A stretch of 64,000 bases of DNA, from positions 62,001-126,000 of the forward strand of contig CAVTYQ010000001.1 of assembly GCA_963739005.1 (NCBI GenBank), read 5' to 3'. Shown in pieces: positions 33,304 through 41,355 of the stretch (position 1 is the first letter of the stretch; each line of letters starts with the position of its first letter). The notes under the pieces are model-generated. The model was given only the letters and a program-made list of their open reading frames with translations, searched no databases and was not told the origin of the DNA. The stretch comes from DASWJZ01 sp963739005. GTDB lineage: Bacteria > Pseudomonadota > Alphaproteobacteria > Rhizobiales > Afifellaceae. A program made the position numbers and the translations under genes.

Positions 33304-35910
33304 CTATTCGGCCGCCGCCTTGGCTTTGGCGCGGGGCTTCTTGGCGGGCACTTTGCGCCCTTTCGATGCTGGCTTCTTCGCCGGCGCGCGGCCTGCCCTC
33401 TCGGCGAGGAGCTCGACCGCCTGCTCAAGCGTCACGTCCTCGGGCTTAACGCCCCGGGGAAGCGTGGCGTTCACCTTGCCATGATTCACGTAAGGGCCGT
33501 AGCGACCGGAGCGAACGGTGACCGCGCCGCCCTCGGAAGGATGTTCGCCAAGGCTCTTCAACGACGCCGGCGATGCGCGCCCACGCCCGCTCTTCTTCTC
33601 GGCGAGAAGCGAGATGGCGCGGTTCGCGCCGACGGTGAAGACCTCATCGACGCTGTCGAGATTGGCGTATTTGCCGGCGTTCTCGACGAACGGCCCGTAA
33701 CGGCCGATGCCGGCGGTGATCGGCTTGCCGGTCTCTGGATGAATTCCGATCTCGCGCGGCAGCGCGAGGAGCTTCAGCGCCGCCTCAAGGTCGATCTGGT
33801 CGATCACCCAGCCTTTCGGGATCGACGCGCGCTTCGGCTTCTCGCCGCCTTTCTCGCCGTCGGGCCCGAGCTGCAGGTAGGGGCCGAAACGGCCGTTTCG
33901 CAGCATCACCTGGAGGCCGCTGTCGGGATCCTCGCCGAGCACCGTTCCCTCCGGCGATACCGACGCCGCGGCGGCAGCAGCGTCATCGCCGTTCGCGCCG
34001 AGCTGCCGGGTGTAGCGGCACTCTGGATAGTTCGAGCAGCCGACGAAGGCGCCGAATTTCCCGAGCTTCAGCGACAGCTTGCCGGCCTTGCAGGCGGGGC
34101 ATTCGCGCGGGTCGCCGCCGTCGGCGCGCTGCGGAAAGAGATGGTCGGCGAGAAGCTCGTTCAGCGCCTCGATCACCTCGGAGCGGCTGACCTCGCTCGC
34201 CTCGGCGATGTTCACCGCGAAGTCGCGCCAGAAATCGCGCAAGACGTCCTTCCAGGAGAGCTCGCCGGCCGAAATCTTGTCGAGCTTCTCCTCCAGGTCG
34301 GCGGTGAAGTCGAACTCCACGTAGCGCTTGAAGAAGTCTTCGAGGAACGCGGTGACGATGCGGCCCTTGTCCTCGGGCACGAGACGCTTGCGATCGAGGC
34401 GCACGTACTCACGCTTCCTGAGCGTCTCCATTGTCGCTGCGTAGGTCGACGGGCGGCCGATGCCGAGTTCCTCCATCTTCTTGATGAGAGAGGCTTCGGT
34501 GTAGCGCGGCGGTGGCTCGGTGAAGTGCTGTGTCGCGTCGATCTTCTCGCGCTCGAGCCGCTCGCCCGAGGCCATGTGCGGAAGCCGGCCACCTTCCTCG
34601 TCGTCCTCGTCGTCGCGGCCTTCCTGGTAGAGCGTCAGGAAGCCGTCGAAGCGGATGACCGTGCCGGTCGCGCGCAAGCCCGCCTCGCCCTCCGAGCTCC
34701 GCGCGGTGATCTCGACCGTCGTGCGCTCCAGTTCGGCGGACGCCATCTGGCTCGCGACCATGCGCTTCCAGATGAGCTCGTAAAGCCGCGCCTGATCGGA
34801 ATCGAGGAAGCGGGCGACGTCGGCGGGGAGGCGACCGAGGTCGGTCGGTCGAATCGCCTCGTGCGCCTCCTGCGCGTTCTTGACCTTCGAGGTATAGCGG
34901 CGCGGCGCGTCGGGCATGTAGCGCGCGCCGTATTCGCGCTCGATCACGCGGCGCGTGGCGGAGAGCGCCTCAGGCGCGATGTCGAACCCGTCGGTGCGCA
35001 TGTAGGTGATGAGGCCGACCGTCTCGCCGCCAACGTCGACGCCCTCGTAGAGCCGCTGCGCCAGCCGCATCGTGTGGCTCGCGTCGAAGCCGAGCTTGCG
35101 CTGCGCCTCCTGTTGCAGCGTGGAGGTGATGAAGGGGGGAGGCGGGTTGCGTCGCTGCGGCTTCGATTCGACCGAAACGACGGTGAAGACCGAATTCTCC
35201 AGGCGCCGCTTGGCCGTGCTCGCTTCGCCGCCGGCGCCTATCGAGAGCCGGTCGAGCTTCTTGCCGTCGAGCAAGGTCAAGCGGGCGGAGAACAGCTCGT
35301 TCCGTGGTGTGCGGAGCGTCGCGACGACCGACCAGTATTCCTGCGGACGGAAGCGCTCGATCTCCGCCTCGCGGTCGCAGACGAGCCGGAGCGCGACCGA
35401 TTGCACGCGCCCCGCCGAACGGGCGCCGGGAAGCTTGCGCCAGAGCACGGGCGAGAGCGTGAAGCCGACGAGGTAGTCGAGCGCGCGGCGGGCGAGATAG
35501 GCGTCGACCAGGGGCTCGTCGATGGCGCGCGGGTGGCTCATCGCATCCTGCACGGCCTGCCGCGTCACGGCGTTGAAGACGACGCGCTCGACACGCTTGC
35601 CGCGCAACGCGTTCTTGGCGTTGAGGACCTGGAGCACATGCCAGGAAATCGCCTCGCCCTCGCGGTCGGGGTCGGTCGCGAGGATCACGCGGTCGGCGCG
35701 TTTCACCGCCGCGGCGATGTCCGCGAGCCGCTTTTTCGACTTCGGATCGACCTCCCAATCCATCGCGAAGTCCTCGTCCGGGCGCACCGAACCGTCCTTC
35801 GCCGGAAGGTCGCGGACGTGACCGTAAGAGGCCAAAACCTCGTAGCCAGAACCGAGATATTTGTTGATCGTCTTAGCCTTAGCCGGCAACTCGACAATCA
35901 CAACGTCCAT
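33304..35910 (-). CDS. topA: DNA topoisomerase I
   Basis: An 868-residue type IA topoisomerase that relaxes negative supercoils. The Toprim domain (residues 1-140) has the acidic triad in LATDPDREGEA. The active-site tyrosine lies in GLITYMRTDGF (about residue 310). A zinc-finger repeat, CPACKAG...FVGCSNYPEC, and several C-terminal DNA-binding repeats (RNGRFGPYLQLGPDGE) follow, with a Lys/Ala-rich tail. The start VIVELPAKAKTINKY has Leu where the near-universal sequence is VESPAKAKT. Upstream neighbour is dprA, as usual. Confidence 0.96.
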   Translation of the reverse strand: MDVVIVELPAKAKTINKYLGSGYEVLASYGHVRDLPAKDGSVRPDEDFAMDWEVDPKSKKRLADIAAAVKRADRVILATDPDREGEAISWHVLQVLNAKNALRGKRVERVVFNAVTRQAVQDAMSHPRAIDEPLVDAYLARRALDYLVGFTLSPVLWRKLPGARSAGRVQSVALRLVCDREAEIERFRPQEYWSVVATLRTPRNELFSARLTLLDGKKLDRLSIGAGGEASTAKRRLENSVFTVVSVESKPQRRNPPPPFITSTLQQEAQRKLGFDASHTMRLAQRLYEGVDVGGETVGLITYMRTDGFDIAPEALSATRRVIEREYGARYMPDAPRRYTSKVKNAQEAHEAIRPTDLGRLPADVARFLDSDQARLYELIWKRMVASQMASAELERTTVEITARSSEGEAGLRATGTVIRFDGFLTLYQEGRDDEDDEEGGRLPHMASGERLEREKIDATQHFTEPPPRYTEASLIKKMEELGIGRPSTYAATMETLRKREYVRLDRKRLVPEDKGRIVTAFLEDFFKRYVEFDFTADLEEKLDKISAGELSWKDVLRDFWRDFAVNIAEASEVSRSEVIEALNELLADHLFPQRADGGDPRECPACKAGKLSLKLGKFGAFVGCSNYPECRYTRQLGANGDDAAAAAASVSPEGTVLGEDPDSGLQVMLRNGRFGPYLQLGPDGEKGGEKPKRASIPKGWVIDQIDLEAALKLLALPREIGIHPETGKPITAGIGRYGPFVENAGKYANLDSVDEVFTVGANRAISLLAEKKSGRGRASPASLKSLGEHPSEGGAVTVRSGRYGPYVNHGKVNATLPRGVKPEDVTLEQAVELLAERAGRAPAKKPASKGRKVPAKKPRAKAKAAAE

Positions 35911-36122
35911 GAAGCACTCCGCCGCGTACGGGGCTTCCAGGGCCGCCGACTGCTCGCGTCAATTGGATGGCGCGCCCCCCGGGGTCAACCCCCCACGGCA
36001 AACTCGCTGCGGCGACCCGCCGCGCATCCGACCGGGTTTCAGGGCAGATCCCACGCACGCGTCATGGTTGTTTATGATCATATTTTCAACTATAGAACGT
36101 GCAGGAAATACGCGCGAGTGTC

Positions 36123-36347
36123 ATGGAAGCTCAGCAGATCAACGACGAGCCGACGCCGGGCACAAGGGCCAAGGCGGCCGAGCACATCGCCTTGGAAGCA
36201 AGCCGGCTGGCCCGGATCGCGAACGGCAACGATTTCGGACTCCTGGCCTACCTGATCGACATGGTCGTGCTGGAGGCCTGGCGCGAGGCAAGCGAAGCTG
36301 GCGCCGCCCCGAAAGCCAAGAAGGGCCCGATTCTCGCGAACGGCTAG
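36123..36347 (+). CDS. Hypothetical protein, 74 residues, Hyphomicrobiales-type
   Basis: A small acidic, helical protein. The central AKAAEHIALEASRLARIANGNDFGLLAYLIDMVVLEAW resembles short conserved proteins in this order that share a DF(L)AYL(L/I)DMA core. The function is unknown and it has no membrane segment. The ATG at 36123 is preferred over an in-frame GTG at 36099. It is convergent with the dprA fragment (6 bp gap) and divergent from topA. Confidence 0.65.
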   Translation: MEAQQINDEPTPGTRAKAAEHIALEASRLARIANGNDFGLLAYLIDMVVLEAWREASEAGAAPKAKKGPILANG

Positions 36348-36353
36348 ACCGCG

Positions 36354-37367
36354 TCAGCGCAAGGACACGCGCTGTCCGGCGTGACGCTCGATTCGCCCGG
36401 CAACGTCGAGTTCGAGAAGCACGACGAGCACGGTCCGCGCCGAGAGGCCGGTGAAGCGGATGATCTCATCGACCTCGATCGGGGTCGGTCCGAGCGCTTC
36501 CAGGATGCGCGCGCGGTCGCTGTCGTCCGGCTCCGGAACCGGCTCGGCAGGCGGCGGTGCGCTCGCGATCAGCGGGGGCGTGTCCGGAGAACCGGCAAGC
36601 ATGGGCCTTACGGCTTCGATGACGTCCGCCGCCTCGGTCACCATGCGCGCGCCTTGCTTGATGAGATTGTTGGCGCCGGCCGCGCGCGGATCGAGCGGCG
36701 AGCCGGGCACGGCCATGACCTCGCGGTTCTGCTCAAGCGCAAGCCGCGCGGTGATGAGCGAGCCGGAGCGCTCGGCCGCCTCGACGACCACGGTCGCGAG
36801 CGCCATCGCGGCGATGATGCGGTTGCGGCGGGGGAAGTCGCGTGCGCGCGGCTCCCAGCCGAGCCGCATCTCGCTGATGCCGCTGCCGCCAGCGTCGAGG
36901 ATGCGCCGGAAGAGGTCTTCGTTCTCACGCGGATAGACGGTGTCGATCCCGCCGGCGAAGATGGCGACCGTTCCGCTCGGCAGAGCGGCCTCGTGCGCGG
37001 CCGCGTCGATGCCGCGGGCGAGGCCCGACACGACCACGAGATCGGCGTCGCCCAGTCTTGCTGGCATAGCGGTCGCTGCGATTGGAACGGAGGCAAACGG
37101 TCTGAAATATCTCCACGCCCTCGCGAAAATGAGGAACGCGAGCGAAAGAAGCAGCAAAAGTGCCAGTGTAGCCGCAATGCCGGCGAGAACGACTGCGGCC
37201 AAGCCATGTTCGGCGATTGGCGCGAAGGCTCGCAAAATCAGACCGAAAAGCAGCCAAAGGCTGGATACGACCGTGCCAACCTTCCAGATTGTATCCCACC
37301 AAATATTGATGCTGTCTGCCCGCCTCGTGAGACGGGTAAGCGTGCGAGTCTGCATGGCGAACACCAT
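36354..37367 (-). pseudogene. dprA: Chimeric ORF: two foreign membrane helices fused to the C-terminal half of DprA
   Basis: 337 residues. From about residue 106 it is plainly DprA: LVVVSGLARGIDAAAHEAAL, FAGGIDTVYPRENEDLF, PRRNRIIAAMALATVVVEAA, and a C-terminal winged-helix domain. The first half of DprA is absent, including the helical N-domain and the first Rossmann strand with the GxR/SxxS phosphate-binding motif. In its place are about 100 residues with two hydrophobic helices (about 29-47 and 56-81: VGTVVSSLWLLFGLILRAF, AAVVLAGIAATLALLLLLSL). The true dprA 5' end survives separately at 37419-37538. The ssDNA/RecA-loading function is almost certainly lost. An assembly chimera is possible. 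Confidence 0.75.
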
Positions 37368-37440
37368 GCCTCTGCCGACTGCTTAAGGCGAGTCATCGGC
37401 TCGCCCCCGAAGGGCTGGCTAGGGCTGCTTCCTTTGCGCC
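37070..37440. other. Lower-GC segment replacing the middle of dprA
   Basis: By hand count 168 of 300 bases (56%) at 37081-37380 are G or C, well below the flanks. The left junction lies where the downstream frame becomes DprA-like (about 37065); the right lies after codon 30-32 of the dprA stub (about 37440). It encodes the two-helix N-terminus of the chimeric ORF, with a possible AGAGG before the ATG at 37367. No inverted terminal repeats, transposase or att-like duplications are visible. A direct repeat, AGGGCTGGCT / AGGGCTGCTT, sits at 37411-37430. Confidence 0.55.
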
Positions 37441-37538
37441 CGAATGCCGACCGGCCCGACGTTTTCGCTCCGGATCAAGCGAAGCCAGGCCAGCCGCTGT
37501 TCGTCGCTCAATGTGACGCCGCCGGCCTCGATGGCCAC
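37419..37538 (-). pseudogene. dprA: Truncated 5' remnant of dprA
   Basis: Reverse strand, GTG at 37538 with GGGAG upstream. It encodes 39 residues, including LSDEQRLAWLRLIRSENVGP, which is the conserved N-terminus of alphaproteobacterial DprA (SDxQRLxWLRLIRxxNVGP). After GPVGIR the sequence departs into AQRKQP and a TAG at 37419. The fragment is in the same orientation as, and immediately upstream of, the C-terminal DprA fragment. Confidence 0.75.
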
Positions 37539-37691
37539 CGCATTTCTCCCTACCGGTCACGGAAAGCATGACGGCGGCAAATCAATCCGGCAAGCGGCGG
37601 CGTTGCCGGCAGCCATTGCGTGGGCTACTGATGCGGCGGGTAGCGCACTCGAAGCGGGCAGGGGCGGCACACGCGCACATTCCGCGTCATA

Positions 37692-39419
37692 TTGATCAAG
37701 CCGTCGCACTACGACGACGACGGCTACGTGATCCAATGGCTGCGCTCGACCATCCCGTCGAACAGCCTCGCCAGCGTTCACGGTCTCGTCCGCGAATGCG
37801 CGGACGAGCGCGCGCTCGGCGCGGATGTCGCGATCGAGGTCGAAGCCTATGACGAATGCAACGCGATCATCGACGTGGAAGGCGCGATCGGCCGCATCAA
37901 GGCGGCCGGCTCGGGGTTCGTCGGGCTGGTCGGGGTACAGTCCAACCAGTTTCCGCGTGCGGCCGATCTGACGCGACGGTTCCGCGCCGCCGCCATTCCC
38001 GTGGTAATCGGCGGGTTCCATGTGAGCGGCTGCATCTCGATGCTGCCGGAACTGCCCGCCGACATCAGGGAAATGATCGAGCTCGGCGCCACGATCTATG
38101 CCGGCGAGGGCGAAGGGCGCCTGGCCGACCTTCTTCGCGACATCGACGCCGGGGAGGCAAAGCCCGTTTACGACTTCCTGCACGATCTGCCCGGTATGGC
38201 GGCGGCGACATATCCGATCCTGCCGCGCGAGATCGTGACGCGCGTCGCCGGACACTACACCAGCTTCGACGCTGGCCGCGGCTGCCCGTTCCAGTGCTCG
38301 TTCTGCACCATCATCAATGTGCAGGGCAGGAAGTCGCGCTACCGCACGCCGGACGACGTCGAGGCGATCGTGCGCGCCAACGCCGCGCAGGGCGTGACCC
38401 GCTTCTTCGTGACCGACGACAATTTTGCGCGCAACAAGAACTGGGAGCCGATCCTCGACCGATTGATCGAGCTGCGCGAGAACGAAGGCTTCAAGATCCG
38501 ACTGCTCCTGCAGGTCGATACGCTCTGCCACCGCATCCCGGGCTTCATCGAGAAGGCGGCGCGTGCGGGCTGCAACATGGTCTTCATCGGGCTTGAGAAC
38601 ATCAACCCCGAGTCGCTGATGGGGACGAAGAAGCGGCAGAACAAGATCTGGGAATACCGGGAGATGCTGCAGGACTGGAAGGCTGCCGGGGTGATGACCT
38701 GGGCGGGCTACATCCTCGGCTTCCCGACAGATACACCGGCGTCCATCCGCCGCGACATCGAGATCATCAAGAAGGAGCTGCCGATCGACATCCTCGAGTT
38801 CTTCTGCCTGACTCCGCTACCGGGCTCGGAGGACCATAAGAAGCTCTTCCTGAAGGGGGTCCCAATGGACCCCGACATGAACAAATACGACCTTGAGCAC
38901 GTGCTGACCGCACATCCCGTCATGTCGAAGGAAGAGTGGGAGGGCATCTATCGCGACGCCTGGGGCATCTACTACACCGACGAGCACGTGGAGACCGTCC
39001 TTCGCCGCGGCGTCGCCAGCGGCATCAGCACCAAGAAGATCATCGAAGCGCTCATCGTGTTCTCGGGCGCGACGCGGATCGAGAAGGTGCATCCGCTGCA
39101 ATTCGGCTTCGTGCGCCGAAAGGTCAGGCGCGCGCGCCGGCACGGCCTTCCGATCGAGAGCCCGCTCGTCTTCTATCCGCGCCGCGCTGCCGAACTCGCG
39201 ACTGCGGCATTTGCCTGGTATGGGCTCTACCGACGCTATCATGCGATCGCGCGCCGCGTGCTCGCCGATCCGGCCTCCAAGCACTATGTCGACGAAGCGC
39301 TGACGCCGCCCACCGCGGACGAGGCGATGCCGCACTTCGTGCAGGTGTTCGCCGACAAGATCCCGAAGACGCATGGCGCTCCGCCGCGCGAGCCGGCGGT
39401 CGTGGAAGCCGCGGAGTAG
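37692..39419 (+). CDS. B12-binding domain radical SAM protein
   Basis: 575 residues. The N-terminal 150 residues look like a cobalamin-binding Rossmann domain (IPVVIGGFHVSG), followed by a radical-SAM barrel whose 4Fe-4S motif is CPFQCSFC (CxxxCxxC, about residues 199-206). A C-terminal extension of about 200 residues is of the type found in lipid- or natural-product-modifying class B methylases. The substrate is unknown. Only TTG (37692) is available as start; sequence that looks conserved (FRVILIKPSHYD) extends six codons further upstream without a start codon. It is inserted in the opposite direction between plsY and the broken dprA. Confidence 0.82.
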   Translation: MIKPSHYDDDGYVIQWLRSTIPSNSLASVHGLVRECADERALGADVAIEVEAYDECNAIIDVEGAIGRIKAAGSGFVGLVGVQSNQFPRAADLTRRFRAAAIPVVIGGFHVSGCISMLPELPADIREMIELGATIYAGEGEGRLADLLRDIDAGEAKPVYDFLHDLPGMAAATYPILPREIVTRVAGHYTSFDAGRGCPFQCSFCTIINVQGRKSRYRTPDDVEAIVRANAAQGVTRFFVTDDNFARNKNWEPILDRLIELRENEGFKIRLLLQVDTLCHRIPGFIEKAARAGCNMVFIGLENINPESLMGTKKRQNKIWEYREMLQDWKAAGVMTWAGYILGFPTDTPASIRRDIEIIKKELPIDILEFFCLTPLPGSEDHKKLFLKGVPMDPDMNKYDLEHVLTAHPVMSKEEWEGIYRDAWGIYYTDEHVETVLRRGVASGISTKKIIEALIVFSGATRIEKVHPLQFGFVRRKVRRARRHGLPIESPLVFYPRRAAELATAAFAWYGLYRRYHAIARRVLADPASKHYVDEALTPPTADEAMPHFVQVFADKIPKTHGAPPREPAVVEAAE

Positions 39420-39425
39420 GCGCCG

Positions 39426-40013
39426 CTACCCGTTCGCACCGATGCGCAATTCCTCGCCGGCCATCAGCCGCCGCAGATTTTCACGGTGGCGAATCCAGAT
39501 GATTGCGGTCAGCACCGCGCAGAGGGCGGCCATCTCGTAGAGCCCGAAAAGGACAAGCACGACCGGCGCGGCGGTGCTGGCGACGAGCGCGGCGAGCGAC
39601 GAGTAGCGTTTGGCGGCGGCCATGCCGAGCCAGACCAGCGCGGTTGCGACCATCGTCGGCCAATGGAGCCCGAGGAGCACGCCGAGGAAGGTGGCGACGC
39701 CCTTGCCGCCCTTGAACTTGAGCCATACCGGAAAGCAGTGGCCAAGATAGGCGCCAACCGCGGCGGCGAGTGCGCCGTCAAGGCCGAAGCGCCAGCCGAT
39801 CATCACAGCAGCGGTGCCCTTCAGCCCGTCGAGGAGAAGCGTTGCCGCCGCAAGTTCCTTCCTCCCGGTGCGCAGCACGTTGGTCGCGCCGATATTGCCG
39901 GAGCCGATCGCGCGGATGTCGCCGAGCCCGGCGAGGCGGGTGAGGATCAATCCGAAGGGGATCGAGCCGAGGAGATAGCCGATCACCAGCGCCGCGGGGG
40001 TGCCCCAGGTCAT
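39426..40013 (-). CDS. plsY: Acyl-phosphate:glycerol-3-phosphate acyltransferase
   Basis: A 195-residue, five-helix inner-membrane enzyme that transfers acyl groups from acyl-phosphate to glycerol-3-phosphate, the first step of phospholipid synthesis. The signatures are GSIPFGLILTRLAG, GSGNIGATNVLRTGRK and FKGGKGVATFLG. The length is normal. It follows pyrC by 43 bp, as in the conserved pyrB-pyrC-plsY cluster, and converges on the radical-SAM gene. Confidence 0.95.
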   Translation of the reverse strand: MTWGTPAALVIGYLLGSIPFGLILTRLAGLGDIRAIGSGNIGATNVLRTGRKELAAATLLLDGLKGTAAVMIGWRFGLDGALAAAVGAYLGHCFPVWLKFKGGKGVATFLGVLLGLHWPTMVATALVWLGMAAAKRYSSLAALVASTAAPVVLVLFGLYEMAALCAVLTAIIWIRHRENLRRLMAGEELRIGANG

Positions 40014-40056
40014 TCGGGCATCCTATTTTGAAAGTGCGCTGAAGCGAAACGCAGAG

Positions 40057-41355
40057 TTACGTCGCCGCGTATTCGTAGACGGTTTGTCCGCCGACGATGG
40101 TGCGCGTCACCTTGCCGGTGAGGCGCGCGCCTTCGAAGGCGGAGTTCTTCGAGCGCGACCGCAACTCCTCTTCCCTGACGATCCACGGGCGGTCGAGATC
40201 GACAACGATAAGGTCGGCGGGCGCGCCGGGCGCGAGCGTGCCGGCATCGAGGCCGAGGAGTCTTGCTGGCTTGGTGCTCATCGCGTCGATCAGGCGCATG
40301 AGGCTGACGTCGCCCGAATGGACGAGGCGGAGGCCCGCGGCGAGCATCGTCTCCAGCCCGATCGCGCCGTCGGCAGACTCGGCGAAAGGCTGGCGCTTGC
40401 CCTCAACGTCCTGCGGATCGTGGGCGGAGCAGACCACGTCGACGGTGCCGTCGGCGAGTGCTGCGACCAGCGCCTGCCGGTCGTCCTCGGAGCGGAGCGG
40501 CGGCGACATCTTGAAGAAGGTGCGGTAGGCGCCGACGTCGTTCTCGTTCAGCGAGAGATGCGCGATGGCGGCGCCGGCTGTGATGCCGTTCCCGGCAAGC
40601 TTGGCACGGCGGAGAGCCGACACGGCCGGCTCGCAGGAAATTTGTGCGGCGTGGTAGCGGCCGCCGGTCATCCGCGCGAGCCGGATGTCGCGGTCGAGCA
40701 TGATCGTTTCCGCCTCGCGTGGAATGCCGGGGAGGCCGAGGCGCGTCGCCGTTTCGCCCTCGTTCATCACGCCGCCGTTCGCGAGATCGTCGTCCTCGAC
40801 GTGGTGCACGATCAGCGCATCGAAGTCGCGCGCATAGGTGAGCGCGTTCCGCATGACCTTGGCGCTCTTCAGCGAGCGCCGCCCCTCTGTGAAGGCGACG
40901 GCGCCGGCCTCCTTCAGCAGCCCGAATTCCGCAAGCTCTTCGCCGGCAAGCCCGCGCGTCATCGCAGCCATCGGGTGGACGCGGACGACCGCCGTATCGC
41001 GCGCGCGGCGGAAGACGAAATCGACCAGCGCCGGATCGTCGATCACCGGGTTGGTGTCAGGCATGGTGACGATGGCGGTGACGCCGCCTGCGGCGGCCGC
41101 GCGGCTCGCGGTCTCCAGCGTCTCGCGATGCTCGCCGCCCGGCTCGCCCACGAAGACGCGGATGTCGACCAAGCCGGGGAGCACCGCCGCACCGCCACAA
41201 TCGACGATCTCCGCGCCTTCCGGCGCGCCCTGGTTCACGGCGTCGGGGCCGGCCGCAACAATCCTGCCTTCGGCGACGAGCACGGCGCCGATCGCGTCGA
41301 GATTGCGCGACGGGTCGACGACGCGGGCGTTCGTGAAGAGAATGGGCGCGCTCAC
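40057..41355 (-). CDS. pyrC: Dihydroorotase-like protein lacking metal ligands (PyrC pseudo-enzyme)
   Basis: 432 residues with the amidohydrolase TIM barrel of class I dihydroorotases (VLPGLVD, VTMPDTNPVIDD). The metal-binding HxH after PGLVD is replaced by R66-V67-F68 (PGLVDIRVFVGEPG), and the catalytic Asp of the TDHAPH motif is Ala311 (CSAHDPQ). Such inactive partners (PyrC'/PyrX) encoded beside pyrB form the scaffold of an aspartate transcarbamoylase dodecamer, as shown in Pseudomonas. The active dihydroorotase must lie elsewhere. The start codon overlaps the pyrB stop (4 bp). Confidence 0.88.
   Translation of the reverse strand: MSAPILFTNARVVDPSRNLDAIGAVLVAEGRIVAAGPDAVNQGAPEGAEIVDCGGAAVLPGLVDIRVFVGEPGGEHRETLETASRAAAAGGVTAIVTMPDTNPVIDDPALVDFVFRRARDTAVVRVHPMAAMTRGLAGEELAEFGLLKEAGAVAFTEGRRSLKSAKVMRNALTYARDFDALIVHHVEDDDLANGGVMNEGETATRLGLPGIPREAETIMLDRDIRLARMTGGRYHAAQISCEPAVSALRRAKLAGNGITAGAAIAHLSLNENDVGAYRTFFKMSPPLRSEDDRQALVAALADGTVDVVCSAHDPQDVEGKRQPFAESADGAIGLETMLAAGLRLVHSGDVSLMRLIDAMSTKPARLLGLDAGTLAPGAPADLIVVDLDRPWIVREEELRSRSKNSAFEGARLTGKVTRTIVGGQTVYEYAAT

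Noticed and set aside
32530..36255. Very long open frame (about 1240 codons) antisense to rnr and topA
   Set aside because: It is a high-GC codon-position artefact opposite two clear genes; Arg/Ala-rich, with no family resemblance and no ribosome site.
37368..37420. Insertion-sequence end or att site at the dprA break
   Set aside because: Only a short GGCGAG/CTCGCC hairpin is present; no terminal inverted repeats, target duplication or transposase fragment.
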